Positions 1 through 27,900 of a stretch of DNA of 64,000 bases are shown here, piece by piece. This stretch comes from Eublepharis macularius (taxonomy: Eukaryota > Chordata > Lepidosauria > Squamata > Eublepharidae). Every line of letters starts with the position of its first letter. Positions within the stretch are counted from its first letter, which is position 1. The position numbers and the translations under genes were made by a program. Where the stretch lies: assembly GCF_028583425.1 (NCBI RefSeq), contig NC_072801.1, positions 14,652,001 through 14,716,000 on the forward strand, given 5' to 3'. The notes below the pieces were generated by a model, which made no database searches, had not been told where the DNA came from, and saw only the letters and a list, made by a program, of their open reading frames with translations.

Positions 1-101
1 GGAATGTAGCTCCAGAGCAGAAGGTCAAACAAAAGGACTGACGATATAGCCAGGGAATCTTATTTTCTCTCCCAGCCCCGTGCCCGTCCATTTCCACCTA
101 C

Positions 102-17462
<17,361 letters not shown>

Positions 17463-17480
<18 letters not shown>

Positions 17481-17545
17481 GGGGGGGGCGGATCTTCAGG
17501 CTCATCTAGTCCAACCCCCTGCACCGTGCAGACTTCATTGCAAGC
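17463..17545 (-). mobile_element. CR1 LINE 3'-end fragment
   Basis: Minus-strand GGTTGGACTAGATGAGCCTG near the CR1 3' terminus, at the edge of the METTL26 CpG island. Confidence 0.55.
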
Positions 17546-17818
17546 AAGCCCCATTAAATGCAAAGAGAGTTATTCCCTTGCAGGCGTCTTTAGGACTTGC
17601 TGCCTAAGACGCACCGGAGCTCCTGTTGCAACCAAAAACGAATCAAGACTTTAAAAGGGAACAATAAAGGCGCCAGTCCCCAGGAGGAGCCCGCGTTCTG
17701 CCCCCACCCCAATGCAGAGAGCCTGGATCCCGTGCACGGCGCCAGAAAGACCCCGTCCTGTCCATGACGAGCCTGTCCATGACGAGCCTAAGAGATCTGC
17801 AAGCAGCCATGGCATTGT

Positions 17819-17933
17819 ATTGTCGAAGGCTTTCACGGCCGGAGAACGATGGTTGTTGGGGGTTTTCCGGGCTGTATTGCCGTGGTCTTGCCAAGACCAC
17901 GGCAATACAGCCCGGAAAACCCCCAACAACCAT
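17819..17933. mobile_element. Penelope-like terminal fold-back insertion, copy D1
   Basis: Starts TATTGTCGAAGGCTTTCACG and ends in a 42-bp perfect inverted repeat folded on one central base (17891). It is flanked by the 14-bp direct repeat AGCCATGGCATTGT (17805-17818, 17934-17947). Copy D2 at 57781-58173 shares the same terminal sequence. Assignment to Penelope-like elements is inferred from the termini and TSD type. Confidence 0.65.
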
Positions 17934-18117
17934 AGCCATGGCATTGTTTGTGGAAGGCAGCCATCCCCTTACTCGAGAGCCAGCTGCAAAAAATGAGAGC
18001 CGTCCCTCCGCTTGCTTAACGGCTGCTTGCTCCGGGGTAGGGAACTATCATGCAGAAGGGCGGGCAGGGGGACAGAAACGGGTGGAAATATGAGACTTGG
18101 CAAGGAGAAAGGGGGAG

Positions 18118-18124
18118 AAAAAAA
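18118..18124 (-). terminator. Pol III terminator of tRNA-Gly
   Basis: A run of seven A on the plus strand reads as T7 on the minus strand, beginning three bases after the tRNA 3' end. This is the standard Pol III stop signal. Confidence 0.85.
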
Positions 18125-18127
18125 TCA

Positions 18128-18198
18128 TGCGCCGCCCGGGAATCGAACCCGGGTCGCAAGAATGGGAATCTTGCATGATACCACTACACCAGCGGCGC
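18128..18198 (-). tRNA. tRNA-Gly (anticodon CCC)
   Basis: The 71-nt minus-strand sequence folds as a complete cloverleaf. The acceptor stem GCGCCGC pairs with GCGGCGC and the discriminator base is A. The anticodon loop is ATTCCCATT with anticodon CCC. Internal promoters are intact: A box TGGTGTAGTGG and B box GGTTCGATTCC. No intron is present and CCA is not encoded. It matches vertebrate tRNA-Gly-CCC throughout as I remember it, and a T7 terminator follows. It lies about 0.8 kb upstream of the METTL26 start, in the same orientation. It appears functional and is not a SINE head. Confidence 0.97.
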
Positions 18199-19695
18199 GG
18201 ATGAGTTTTTTAGTCGCCGGAGGTTCTTATGAACCTGCGTAGAGCCCCCTAGAGGCCTGTGATTGTAATTTAATTGTTTCCTTTCTAGCCACGAGGTCGG
18301 AATACCCTGGCTCTCCCAAAATATGTCTGCTGCATCGTTTAGCTATTATTTCCTAGCAAGAGCCCATTAAATTGAAGCATGCTCACTTTTTCTAAGTCAG
18401 TCCCATTTCATTCAAAGAGACTTACTCCCCAGTAAGCGTCTTCCGAGTTTTCAGCAGTTTCTTATTTATTATGTGCACATTAAAATGCAATTTTAATAAC
18501 ACACAAGTGAACGTTGCAGGCCGGCAGCTGCATTAAGCGTTCAGAGGCCCAGGTACAAACGTGTCAGAGAGCAACACTTCCCCCACCGGATCCTATCGCG
18601 TGTGTACAGCCTCATAAGTCATAGTTTTTGCTTGCATTTCTGAAACGCTATAAGAAGACCACGTCAGAGGAACCAGTTGCAAACTGGCCCAAACCCTCAC
18701 TGTTGCCGCTCATACACACACACCACACCAGATGCAAACCTGCATCTCCCTAGCTGTATCATCTCCCCCCACCATTTTAAAAACTTTAACTCCATCCTGA
18801 TTAAAGGTTCTGGTGACCTCAAAAGCTTACCCAACAGTCTGTGTTGATTTGGTTGTTCCAAAAAACCCCCAGCCATTACCTGGATTTCTACTTTTTGAAA
18901 TAGACAGAGGCCAAGCATCTTACAAAATTTTCCCTCTCTATTTTATTTGCACTTGCTCTGTAGTAGTACTCATAGAGGCTGGATTACTTAAGCTTGGTTT
19001 AAACTTTACTTGGGCCTGGTTTAACGGAAAGCACTCAGCGGCGGGACTTTGCACCTGCATGGTGCCTTGCTTGATGTGGGCTGCTGCCTGAGCAAAACAC
19101 CTACATTTCTGTACAGGTAGCTCCCACCCCTAAGTGAGAGTTTGCACTCACACGGTCTCTCATTTCAGGGAGGGGGGCGGTCTACCTGTGCAGAAACATG
19201 GATGTTTTGCACAGAGAAATTAAGCAAGACACCATGCAGGTGCAAAGTCCCACAGCCGAGAGCTTTCCTCTAAACCAGCCCTGAATAAAGTTTAAAGCAA
19301 GCTTAAGTAAACCAGCCTCAATGAGGGAAGTGAGACCTGCCCCTGAGCAAGTAACACAGCATCCCACCCTGAACTGTGTGAATTTACTCATAAACACACC
19401 TCAGTGAATGTCATGGCACTTGCTCCCTAACAAGCAGCCTTCTTTACTTCATTTATACCTTGCTTTGCTCCCTGATGAGGACTCAAAGCGGCTTGGATTG
19501 GGACTCCTCTATTTTATCCTCACAAAACCCTGTGAGGAAGTTAGGCTGAGACTGCGGGACTGGCCCAAAACCACTCAGCAGCCTTCCATAGCAGAGGGGG
19601 GGATTCAAACCTGGGCCTTACATTATCTATTCTGTTGAGACTTGTGTTAAAAGCAGAATGTTTGTATCAATAAATATAATCGTGTCATTCTAAAT
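18199..19695. other. METTL26-MCRIP2 intergenic DNA, left part
   Basis: No gene seen. A degenerate SINE fragment lies at about 19440-19625 (minus). A diverged inverted pair of about 160 bp lies at roughly 18980-19130 and 19185-19380 around TTTGCACCTGCATGGTG, which may be another palindromic MITE. Confidence 0.4.
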
Positions 19696-19914
19696 TAGGG
19701 TTGTCAGGTCCCAGTTGGGAAATTCCTGGAGATTTGGGGGGTGGAGCCTGGAGAGGGTGGGGTTTGCGGAGGGGAGAGGCTTCAGTGGGGTATAATGCCA
19801 TAGAGCCCACCCTCCAAAGCAGCCATTTTCTCCAGGGGAACTGATCTTTGTCACCTGGAGATCACTAGTAATTCCGGGAGATCCCCAGCCTGCACCTGGA
19901 GGCTGGCAACCCTT
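19696..19914. mobile_element. Family G hAT-like element, copy G2
   Basis: Ends TAGGGTTGTC and GGCAACCCTT, TSD TTCTAAAT perfect (19688-19695, 19915-19922). Inverted relative to G1. Confidence 0.85.
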
Positions 19915-20689
19915 TTCTAAATAGGATACCTTGTCCCTGCGGAAGGCCACCTGCTGCCTCTTTCCTGTATTCCAAACCGTGTCCTCATTCCTTAAGAAAA
20001 TCTCCGAGTACACTTGGGCCACCTCTGCCCCCATCGCTGGCGCCATTCATCAGTGTCAACAAGCACAAACTGCAGGAAGAAACGGACCTTGGAACTTTGC
20101 TGAGAGCCAGTGCAAATAAGATTTACAACTGACTAGATTCCATGTTATATCTGTCCCACAAAACATTCTTTTTTTCGGGGGGGAGGAGGAAGACAGTAGA
20201 ATCCGGTATTTCAAAATACTTTAAAATGTACAGAAACAGGATTTAGATTATGGCCATCCTCACATCTTTGGACCAAAATGCCAGTTATAACAATACCAGT
20301 TGCATCCTTTTTTGAAAGATGCGAAGGATTCTTCATTTGCAATCTCTAGCTTTTGCATGGAACCACGATTGCTGGAGGATTCCTTGGTGAATAGCCACTT
20401 CACAGTTTGAAACCTGTTCAAGCAGTGCTTGCACATGCTAAGCCTTAAGCATCAGCTTCTTTGAATGGACAACCAGATACACAAAATATGTAGCTATTGG
20501 GGGGTGGGATGCATAATTACAAAATAACATTTCTGACATTCCCAAAAGCCAAGTCATGCAGAATTGGCAGTCTGTTCGCTGGTGTAAAAGACTGAGAACA
20601 GTGTAAAAATGTAACATAAGCAGCACACGCTTCTTCATCATAACAATTTCTCTTCCCCAAAGATGTTCTGCACAAACTCCACTGGTGTG

Positions 20690-20915
20690 GCATTGCAGCT
20701 AGAGTGTCATATTAGGATCTAAGACATCAGGGTTTGATTCATTGCGCTGCCATGGAAGCCAGCTGGGTGATGGTGCTCCCGTCCCAATCTCTCACCCTAA
20801 CCTACCTCACAAGGTGGTTGTTGTGAGGATAAAGAGGAGGAAGGGAGACTGGTGTGATAAGCCACTCTGGGTCTCGAATAGGGAGAAAGGGCGGGATAGA
20901 AATAAAATAAGAACA
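20690..20915 (+). repeat. Diverged tRNA-type SINE
   Basis: Contains GCAGCTAGAGTGTCATATTA, GGGTTTGATTC, AGCTGGGTGA, CTACCTCACAAGGTGGTTGT and a GGGCGGGATAGAAAT end, in the family order. Confidence 0.6.
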
Positions 20916-21331
20916 GCCACTCGCCTGACTTCTATACTGTTAATAAATTCCCAGTTCTGAGCAATTTCTCCCACTCTGTTCAAGCATCTGTGTGTCACAG
21001 AATGTGCCTCTAAACCGACAAAACCTCTAGTGCCTTCGCAGAAAGAAACCACGGGGCTGTGGTGTGGCAACAAACACTACGCATAAGGCATGGCAGTCTC
21101 ATACCACTGTACGGCTCCACATTTTCCTTATCTGAACTCCCAATCCCAGCCATCAGGGTTGCTGCTCACCGTTCAGTCTCTGTATAACTCTGTAGAGATC
21201 GCATTCTCAATTTTCTATGGACGACGGATTCCACTGTTGAACCATTGCTCATTTGAACAGTCCCAAGGAAGATGAACCACATAAGCTGCTCTGAGCTCTT
21301 TGGATGTCAGGTGGAATACAAATGCAACAAC

Positions 21332-21662
21332 CAGGGCTTTTTTTCAGCTGGAACGCCATGGAACAGAGTTCCGGCACCTCTTGAAAATGGTCACATGGCT
21401 GGTGGCCCCGCCCCTTGATCTCTGGCAATCTAAACTCCCGTCTGGAGATCAGGGGGCGGGGCCACCAGCCATGTGACCTTTTTACAGAGGGCAATTTAAG
21501 CTTTAAAAAACTCCCCCCTTGTTCCAGCTGACCCAAAGTGACGTTGTGCGGTCCTGGGAGCGTGCACGCACTTTGTGCATGCGGTACCAGGGGCACTACC
21601 TCCCGCCAAGAGTTGACAACCCACTGAGTTCCACCACCTCTTTTCCCAGAAAAAAAGCCCTG
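21332..21662. mobile_element. Family A hAT MITE, copy A3 (long variant)
   Basis: The 331-bp element has TSD GCAACAAC perfect on both sides. The right half carries an extra segment with TTGTTCCAGCTGACCCAAAG that is absent from A1 and A2 but shared with A4, A6 and A7. Confidence 0.9.
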
Positions 21663-22341
21663 GCAACAACTACGTAATAAGACACAGGAGAAATTGTTTC
21701 AAATCTTCCCTGTTACTCATTTGCACCTGATAGTTCACCTAAATATATGCATGTCTCTTGCCGTCTGTGGTCGCCACTGAGGCTGACCTTCAAAGTTTGA
21801 CACCTGAGGTGCTCGAGCAAACAGACAGGTTTAACAGCAGCCACACTGCTGGGTTTTCTCATTCCTGATCCATTCTTGCTGGGTGGATTAGGCTTGTGAG
21901 ATCAAAGGGAAAGCAGGAGACGGGAAGGCACCTTTCCCCTACAAAAGACAATTGCCATTTTTTCCCAACTGTCCCTGGTTAGAGGAGGGATCCCAAGGTC
22001 ACCCAGTCTGAATGGTGCTCTTCCACAGAGCACCGCAAGGCAGATGTTAAAAGGGTAAAAACAAAACCAGTGACGAGCACTCCTCTGAAGTGCTCTTTCC
22101 AGAGAGAGGAGTTAGATCCCAGCTTAGACTATTCCTTCATACTAATGCCAATGTTTAAAACAAATAGAGGAGACTCACACAGTGGTGTGTGTGTGTGTGC
22201 CTTCTACCCTCTCAGTATGCTCACTACATTTTGTTTGCAAGGGAACATGGCAAAAGCAGGAGTTTGGTGGGTTTTCTGAATGCATGATGCATGTTGCCGG
22301 CCCATCTTCTTTCTGCACCCATGTCACGTTTACTCAACTTG

Positions 22342-22509
22342 AAGATAGATCAAGATGGGTAGCCGCGTTAGTCTGCTTGTAGCAGTCGAAAAGAGCAAGA
22401 GTTCAGTAGCGCCTAGAAGACTAACAAAATTTGTGGTAGGGGAGGAGCTTTCGTGAGCCACAGCTCACATCCTACCACAAATTTTGTTAATCTCTTGCTC
22501 TTTTCTATG
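22342..22509. mobile_element. Penelope-like fold-back insertion, second family (F)
   Basis: Contains GGGTAGCCGCGTTAGTCTG and arms around ACAAAATTTGTGGTAGG and its complement. It is flanked by the 10-bp direct repeat ACTCAACTTG (22332-22341, 22510-22519). A GTGAGC/GCTCAC hairpin followed by GAAAGCTC lies at its fold (minus strand, 22444-22475). Sequence of this type is widespread in reptile genomes. Confidence 0.6.
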
Positions 22510-22519
22510 ACTCAACTTG

Positions 22520-24419
22520 TACATGTATAAAGAAAGAAAAATTAATACTTTATTCCAAAGATACAAAATGATCCAGCTGGTGGATATTTTCCCCATGTGC
22601 ATTGCTATGTCTGGAGAAAAACCTTTAAGATGATGGCAGGAGGCCTGTTGAAGGGGCGGGGTGTAATTATGAATGGTGTGGATGGAGAATTTTTTCTCCT
22701 GGCTTTCGTTACACTGTTATTATTTCTTTATTTGATTTAATTTATACCCCACCCTCCCCACAAATGGGCTCAGGGTGGCTAACAACATTAGAAGCCACTT
22801 GCCTTATGAAACTGATGGGCAGCAAGTTCAGGATACTCCAGAAGCAGTTATTTCATTCAATGCATCTACCTTGTGGAATTCACTGCCACAAGATGTATTA
22901 AGGGTCGCTAACTCAGGCGATTTGCAAAGGGATTAGACACATTCCCGGAGGACAGCTCATCCGTGGGCATTGGCCTTGATGGGCAAACACAACCCCCACC
23001 TTCAGAGGCACGGTATCTCAACACGAGTTGCCAGGGAGCGAGAAAGGGGAAAGGTTTTCTCTGTCCCCTGCTCAGGTAGGAGGTGATGAGGAAGGCCTCT
23101 GCCTGAGACACTGGAAAGCACCATCAACAAGCAGCAAACAACAACAACAACTAAAATTACTGACCCAAGTCGCATAACTAGCTGAAACAGCAGCCCTTCT
23201 ACAATTGAGAATTCTACAATTGAGAATTCCAAAGCCCAGTAAAATGCCACCTCAAAATAAGAACATGTTACGCCTTTTTTGTCCTAAACTTCTGTTAAAG
23301 TCAGAGCTCTCCCAAACGTCTTGGGCTGGCTGTCTTATGAACCAGGGGCCACAACTGAGAAGGCCCAAGTGGCTGAGGAGGATCACACATGTCTAGAAAA
23401 GGAAGACAGCAGGCAGGATTAGTCTGGAAGAGCAAAACGGGCATACATGTCTACTTAGCACTTGCCAAAATGCCTAAGTCAATAGAGATGTAATTACACT
23501 GGCTGAGTGTGAGACTGTTCCAGTGTGAGACTGTTCCAAAACCCATCCCCCTTATAGGCACCATCACCAACACACACACACACACACACAGAAGTAACCC
23601 AGGAAGACCCAGAGCTATGAGAGATGCCGCATGTACTGGAGTGTGGCAGAGTTGGTTAGCTTGAAGACTTTCTGCAAAAATCCCTTTCAGACATCTTCAT
23701 TCCCTTTGATGTCTGACAGGCTGTGTGAATCTAAGCTTATCAGAAATACTGTAATAATAAAAATCGCTCAGTCACAAGCAACCCCCCCCTCTGTATTTTT
23801 ATTAGAATCAATGGATGCTCACAATACAGTGTGTAAGCTTTCAAGTCGCCCAGAACTCTAAGTTGAGGCAGAGGAAGGGTTCTTTGCAGCTCTTATACAT
23901 ACATGTATTAGTTACCCTGTAGGCTACAAATAAACTTTTAATTTTTTTTTACCAAGCTCAGGACTGCAACCTCTTAGCGGATTATAAAGCCAAGGAAAAC
24001 ACAGCTTCCTTAAATATAACTAATGGCACCATCACGTTTGTAAACTGGCCTTGGCTTAGTGTCAATCTTTCTACAAAGCCATGGAAAAACAAGTTGTTCC
24101 AAGATGTTTGTTCACAAAGTCTAGAGCGCAGGAACATCCCAGATTTCAACCCCCCAGTCTTCCCTCAGATTCACACAATGCCAAGAGCAACTTGGGGAAG
24201 AGTGGGAGAAAAAATCCCCTGCCCTTAGAACTGCCAGCCTTAGAACTGACGCCTGGCACGTGCGAACGCGCCATCAGAGAGAGGATTGCACAGGCAGAAG
24301 GCGGAGCGGAGGGATAACAACAACACACTTTGTAAACCGATCTGAGTGTGGCATTAAGTTGTTCTGAATGTGGTGGTGGTGGTGGTTGTTATTGAGGGTC
24401 GAGTCATCTGGTTTATTAG
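22520..24419. other. METTL26-MCRIP2 intergenic DNA, right part
   Basis: No gene seen. A CR1/L2-type terminus (minus) lies at about 22720-22790 and a (CA)n at 23571-23590. The rest is unclassified. Confidence 0.45.
23571..23590. repeat. (CA)n microsatellite
   Basis: Ten perfect CA units. Confidence 0.93.
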
Positions 24420-24862
24420 GGAACTCACGCACGTGTGACTAGAGCGCCGGCGCTGCCTCCCCAGGGCGCTCTCCAGCTCAGCAGCCCTGCCTTTGCTCGC
24501 CGGGCGCGACTGGGCTCGGGAGCCCCGCCGGTTGCGTAAGAGGCGAGTCCGGGCGGGGATGGCGCCTTTAAGAGCGGCAGAGGGCGTGCTGGAGGCCTGG
24601 CCGGCTGGCGGGCACTGGGGCTCTCCCGTTAAAGGAGACTCGCGCCGGGGAAGTTCAAGGCAAAGGCAGCGGGGAAGGCAGCCTGGGCCGCCGCAACAGG
24701 CAGCTGCCCGCCAGAAAGCGCTGGGCAGCACGCGCGCTGCTTGCCAAGCGGGGCCGCTCTCCAAGGGAGCTGCAAGGGAGCGCTCGGGCTCGCCGCGCCG
24801 GGCATGCCAAGTCGGGCGCTCTCTGTGCAGTTGCGCAAGTTGGGTCGCCTCCTGCCAGCGGG

Positions 24863-24914
24863 ATGTATACCATCACCCGGGGCCCGAGCAAGATAGCCAC
24901 CCAGAGGAGAACGG
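24863..24914 (+). CDS. MCRIP2: MCRIP2 coding exon 1
   Basis: Encodes MYTITRGPSKIATQRRT plus one base; donor G|GTAAGC. The N-terminal MYTITRGPSK block is diagnostic for MCRIP1/2. Confidence 0.95.
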
Positions 24915-27900
24915 GTAAGCGGGGCGGGCGGGCATGTGCGCAGGGCTGCCTCCCGCCCCCCCCTCCCCGGGCGGTGCTTCCCCTGCGCCTTGCGCCCGGC
25001 CACCCTCTCTCGCCCCTTGGCGACCCGTTTCTGGGGTCCCCCTGCTCCCCCACCCCCTGCTTTCAGCGTTAGCGCACGAAAGCCTTCCACGCGGCCCCTT
25101 CCTCCGCCCGTCCCGATCTCTTCCCTCCTCCCGGCACGGCTGACTGCGATCGCGGGGGGGGGGGGGTCCTCGCTTCTGCGGACGGAGCCCCGCAGGGTCC
25201 TTGGCTCAGCGCGCCCGCCTTTCCCATGCAGGTCCCACGCAGCAGGTGGAGAGCAAATCGGGGGACCTGAAATGCAGGCGGCGGCAGCAGCAGCAGCAGC
25301 AGCTCGGCTCCTGGCCTCTCTCAAGGTGAGTGGAGCCTGGCCCCGCTGCCTCCCCGGCTGCAGCCACGACTGAGGCAGGGGGAGCTCCCGATCCCCCACC
25401 GCGAGAGGCGGAACTCCCGGCTGGGTGCGCAAGCTAGAGCCAGCCCCGTCCCGCGGCGTGCGCCAGTGACCTTGTGCGCCGCGTGCGAGCTTCAGGCGGC
25501 GGGCCCCCGCGGGAACAGTCCCTGGCCGGGGCGAGGGGAAGAAAGGCCCCGATCCGGGACGGGGGGGCTGCCCCCGCGCACCTTGCTCTGCAGCCCCAGG
25601 AGGCAGGAGGGTGGGCGATGACCTTGTGCAAAGGTTACCAGGGGCGTCCTTGCCACATGGCTCCGAAGAGGAGGAGGAAGGAGAAACGGAGGGCGGGCAC
25701 GAAGGAAGAGGGGGAGGATTGGGCAGGGGGAGGTCGGATCTGCTGCTTTCAAGGAGGGGGACACCGGGCGGGGGGCGGGCGGCACGTTTGTCTGTACCTT
25801 GGGAGGGAGGATTTCCTTGCGTGCGCGTGCAGGGGTGGAAGGAAAGTGATTGGCGGGGGGGGGGGGCGCCAAGAGGGGAAAGGCGTGTCGGCGCTCCATC
25901 GTCCCCCGCCCGCAACTGCCCAGCGCATCACCTTTGCCCTGGAGAGCGCCGAGGACACGCCCCCTCCCAAAGGGGCGGGGCTAAGGGGCAGGCTGTCGAG
26001 CGGCATGGGACGGCAGGGACCGCCCCCAGGAGCCTCAAACGCGGTTGCTTCCTGCCCTCGTGCGTTCTGCCCTTGGGGAGCAGAGAGGAGGCGAAGGGTC
26101 ACTGCGTGCCGCCACAAGCAGGGCAGAAGGAAAGCACAGTTCTGTATTTGGGGTATTTAGATAGCCTGCACTCAAATGGGGCTTCCTTTGTTTGCATTAT
26201 TCTGATGGCACAATATAAATGAACAAAACGGGCCCGCCATTTTTCCAGGATAGTGGTGTTGCTCAGTTTTGGGCAGAGCTACACTTAAAATCATAGGGTT
26301 GGAAGGGACCTCTAGGATTATCTAGTCCAAACCCTGCACAATACAGGACATTCACAACTACCCTCCCCCCACCCCGACTGCCCCAGTGACCCCTGCTTCA
26401 TGCCTTCCCCCTAAGGAGAAGGCATGCAGTTTCGGTACTTCTGGAGCAAGAATTGCCTCCCACCACACTTAGCTGGTGAACTGACAGGATTCCTTTGTTT
26501 CCTCACTGGCAATTACATCTGCACCATGCCGGAATGAAACAACAACTAAGATATTTCTACTTTAAGTTATGACAACATAGAAGGATAAACTGACTTCAAA
26601 CAAAGACTCAAGCCTATGTAGGCTATTCTCTCCCGGAAAATATTTCATGAACTGGTTATCTAAATGGTATCATCTTTAATTCATCCTACCCTGTAAGATT
26701 GTTTATGTAATATGTACTGAATCATGTATGGAGTGTTATGAGCACGTTGCATTTTTGAAACTTTGAAGACACTGTATGAAGTGTTATGAGCACATTGCAC
26801 TTTTGGAATTTTGAAAATATTATATAAAGAATCATTTTTTGTATCCTGTAGGGTTTTGCCCCCCCCCCTTTTCCTCCCAGTTTATTACAGGTACAGCCAC
26901 CTATTTTGCATTTGCTTTTATTTTGAAGCAAAGGGCTTTCTCCTTTGGGCTACATACCTACTACACAGGCCCTGTTAATGGATAACAGTGGCTATCCAGT
27001 GTGAAGTTCCAAGAGACTGATGTTTTGAGGCAGGAATTGTTGCATGAAGCAGGAAATTAGGGGCAGGGAGCAGGGAGGTACACTTGCCCACCTTCCTGCC
27101 TTCTTGCACTACCAACTTTTCCATTGGTACAAGAGGGAGACAAGGTGGGGTTCTCACCCAGGTCTCTTCACTCCTGTCCTGTGTGGGTGTTTGTTCACGT
27201 GGAGCCAAATGAGGTCTCTCTCTTCCTTTCGCCAGTAGGATGGACTCAACCTATATTTTCCGTGGTTTACATAAATGCATTTTGCATTGGTTAGAGTGTT
27301 TGGACTAGGACCTCAGATGCCCTGGTTCTAATCCCCATGAAGCTCCCTCAGTGACCTTGGGCCAGTCATGCTCTCAGTCTACCTTATATCACAAGGGTAA
27401 AACAGAAGGGGAGACTGAAGTATGCCTCTCTGAGAACCCGGGAGGAAAGGCAGGATAAAAATGTAGGAACTAAAACATTTATTCTGGATTTGGCTTTGTA
27501 TTCTTCCCTAACCCTGTTCCTATCACGGGTTGCCTCCCTGATACAGCTCAGAAATTGCTCCACTGACCTCAGGGGAGAGAATGCCAACTGGTGCTTGCCC
27601 TCATGACTAAAATTTGGGAGCAGGCATGCACTGGGCATGGGGCCTGGAAGGAAAGAGCAAGAAGCATGTGAATGGCCAGTGTTTTGCAAACAAACCATAC
27701 AGGATTGCAAGTGGGGAGTGGGGGTGGGGGGTGAGTAACGGAGCTCATGGCAACCGTCTCCTGATCCAGAGAATTGCTGAATCAAAAGCCAGGCCAACGT
27801 TACATCCTGGACACAGACGAGGCTCAAGCACAAAGATGGCTTTTATTTTAGGCTTCCTTTCCTGAAACTTTGCCTTTCTATTTTCCTAACCCATCGGGAA

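Larger units (their letters stand above)
24420..26120. promoter_or_regulatory. CpG island, MCRIP2 promoter and first intron
   Basis: About 1.7 kb of CpG-dense sequence covers the MCRIP2 5' end, exons 1 and 2 and the start of intron 2. Several G-runs and CCCGCCC/GGGCGGG boxes are visible and no TATA box is seen. The long open frames here (428, 228 and 203 codons) lack family resemblance and overlap each other in several frames, so I treat them as composition artefacts. Confidence 0.75.

Noticed and set aside
17810-17950. CRISPR-like or tRNA-like hairpin
   Set aside because: The structure is one inverted repeat with a 14-bp TSD, explained by a retroelement insertion.
24629-25915. 428-codon open frame on the minus strand over MCRIP2 exons
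   Set aside because: It lies in a CpG island antisense to a confirmed gene, is Pro/Arg/Gly-rich and low complexity, and overlaps other long frames. GC-rich DNA yields few stops.
25474-26222. Overlapping 228- and 203-codon plus-strand frames
   Set aside because: Two frames cover the same CpG-rich intron with biased composition and no family motif.
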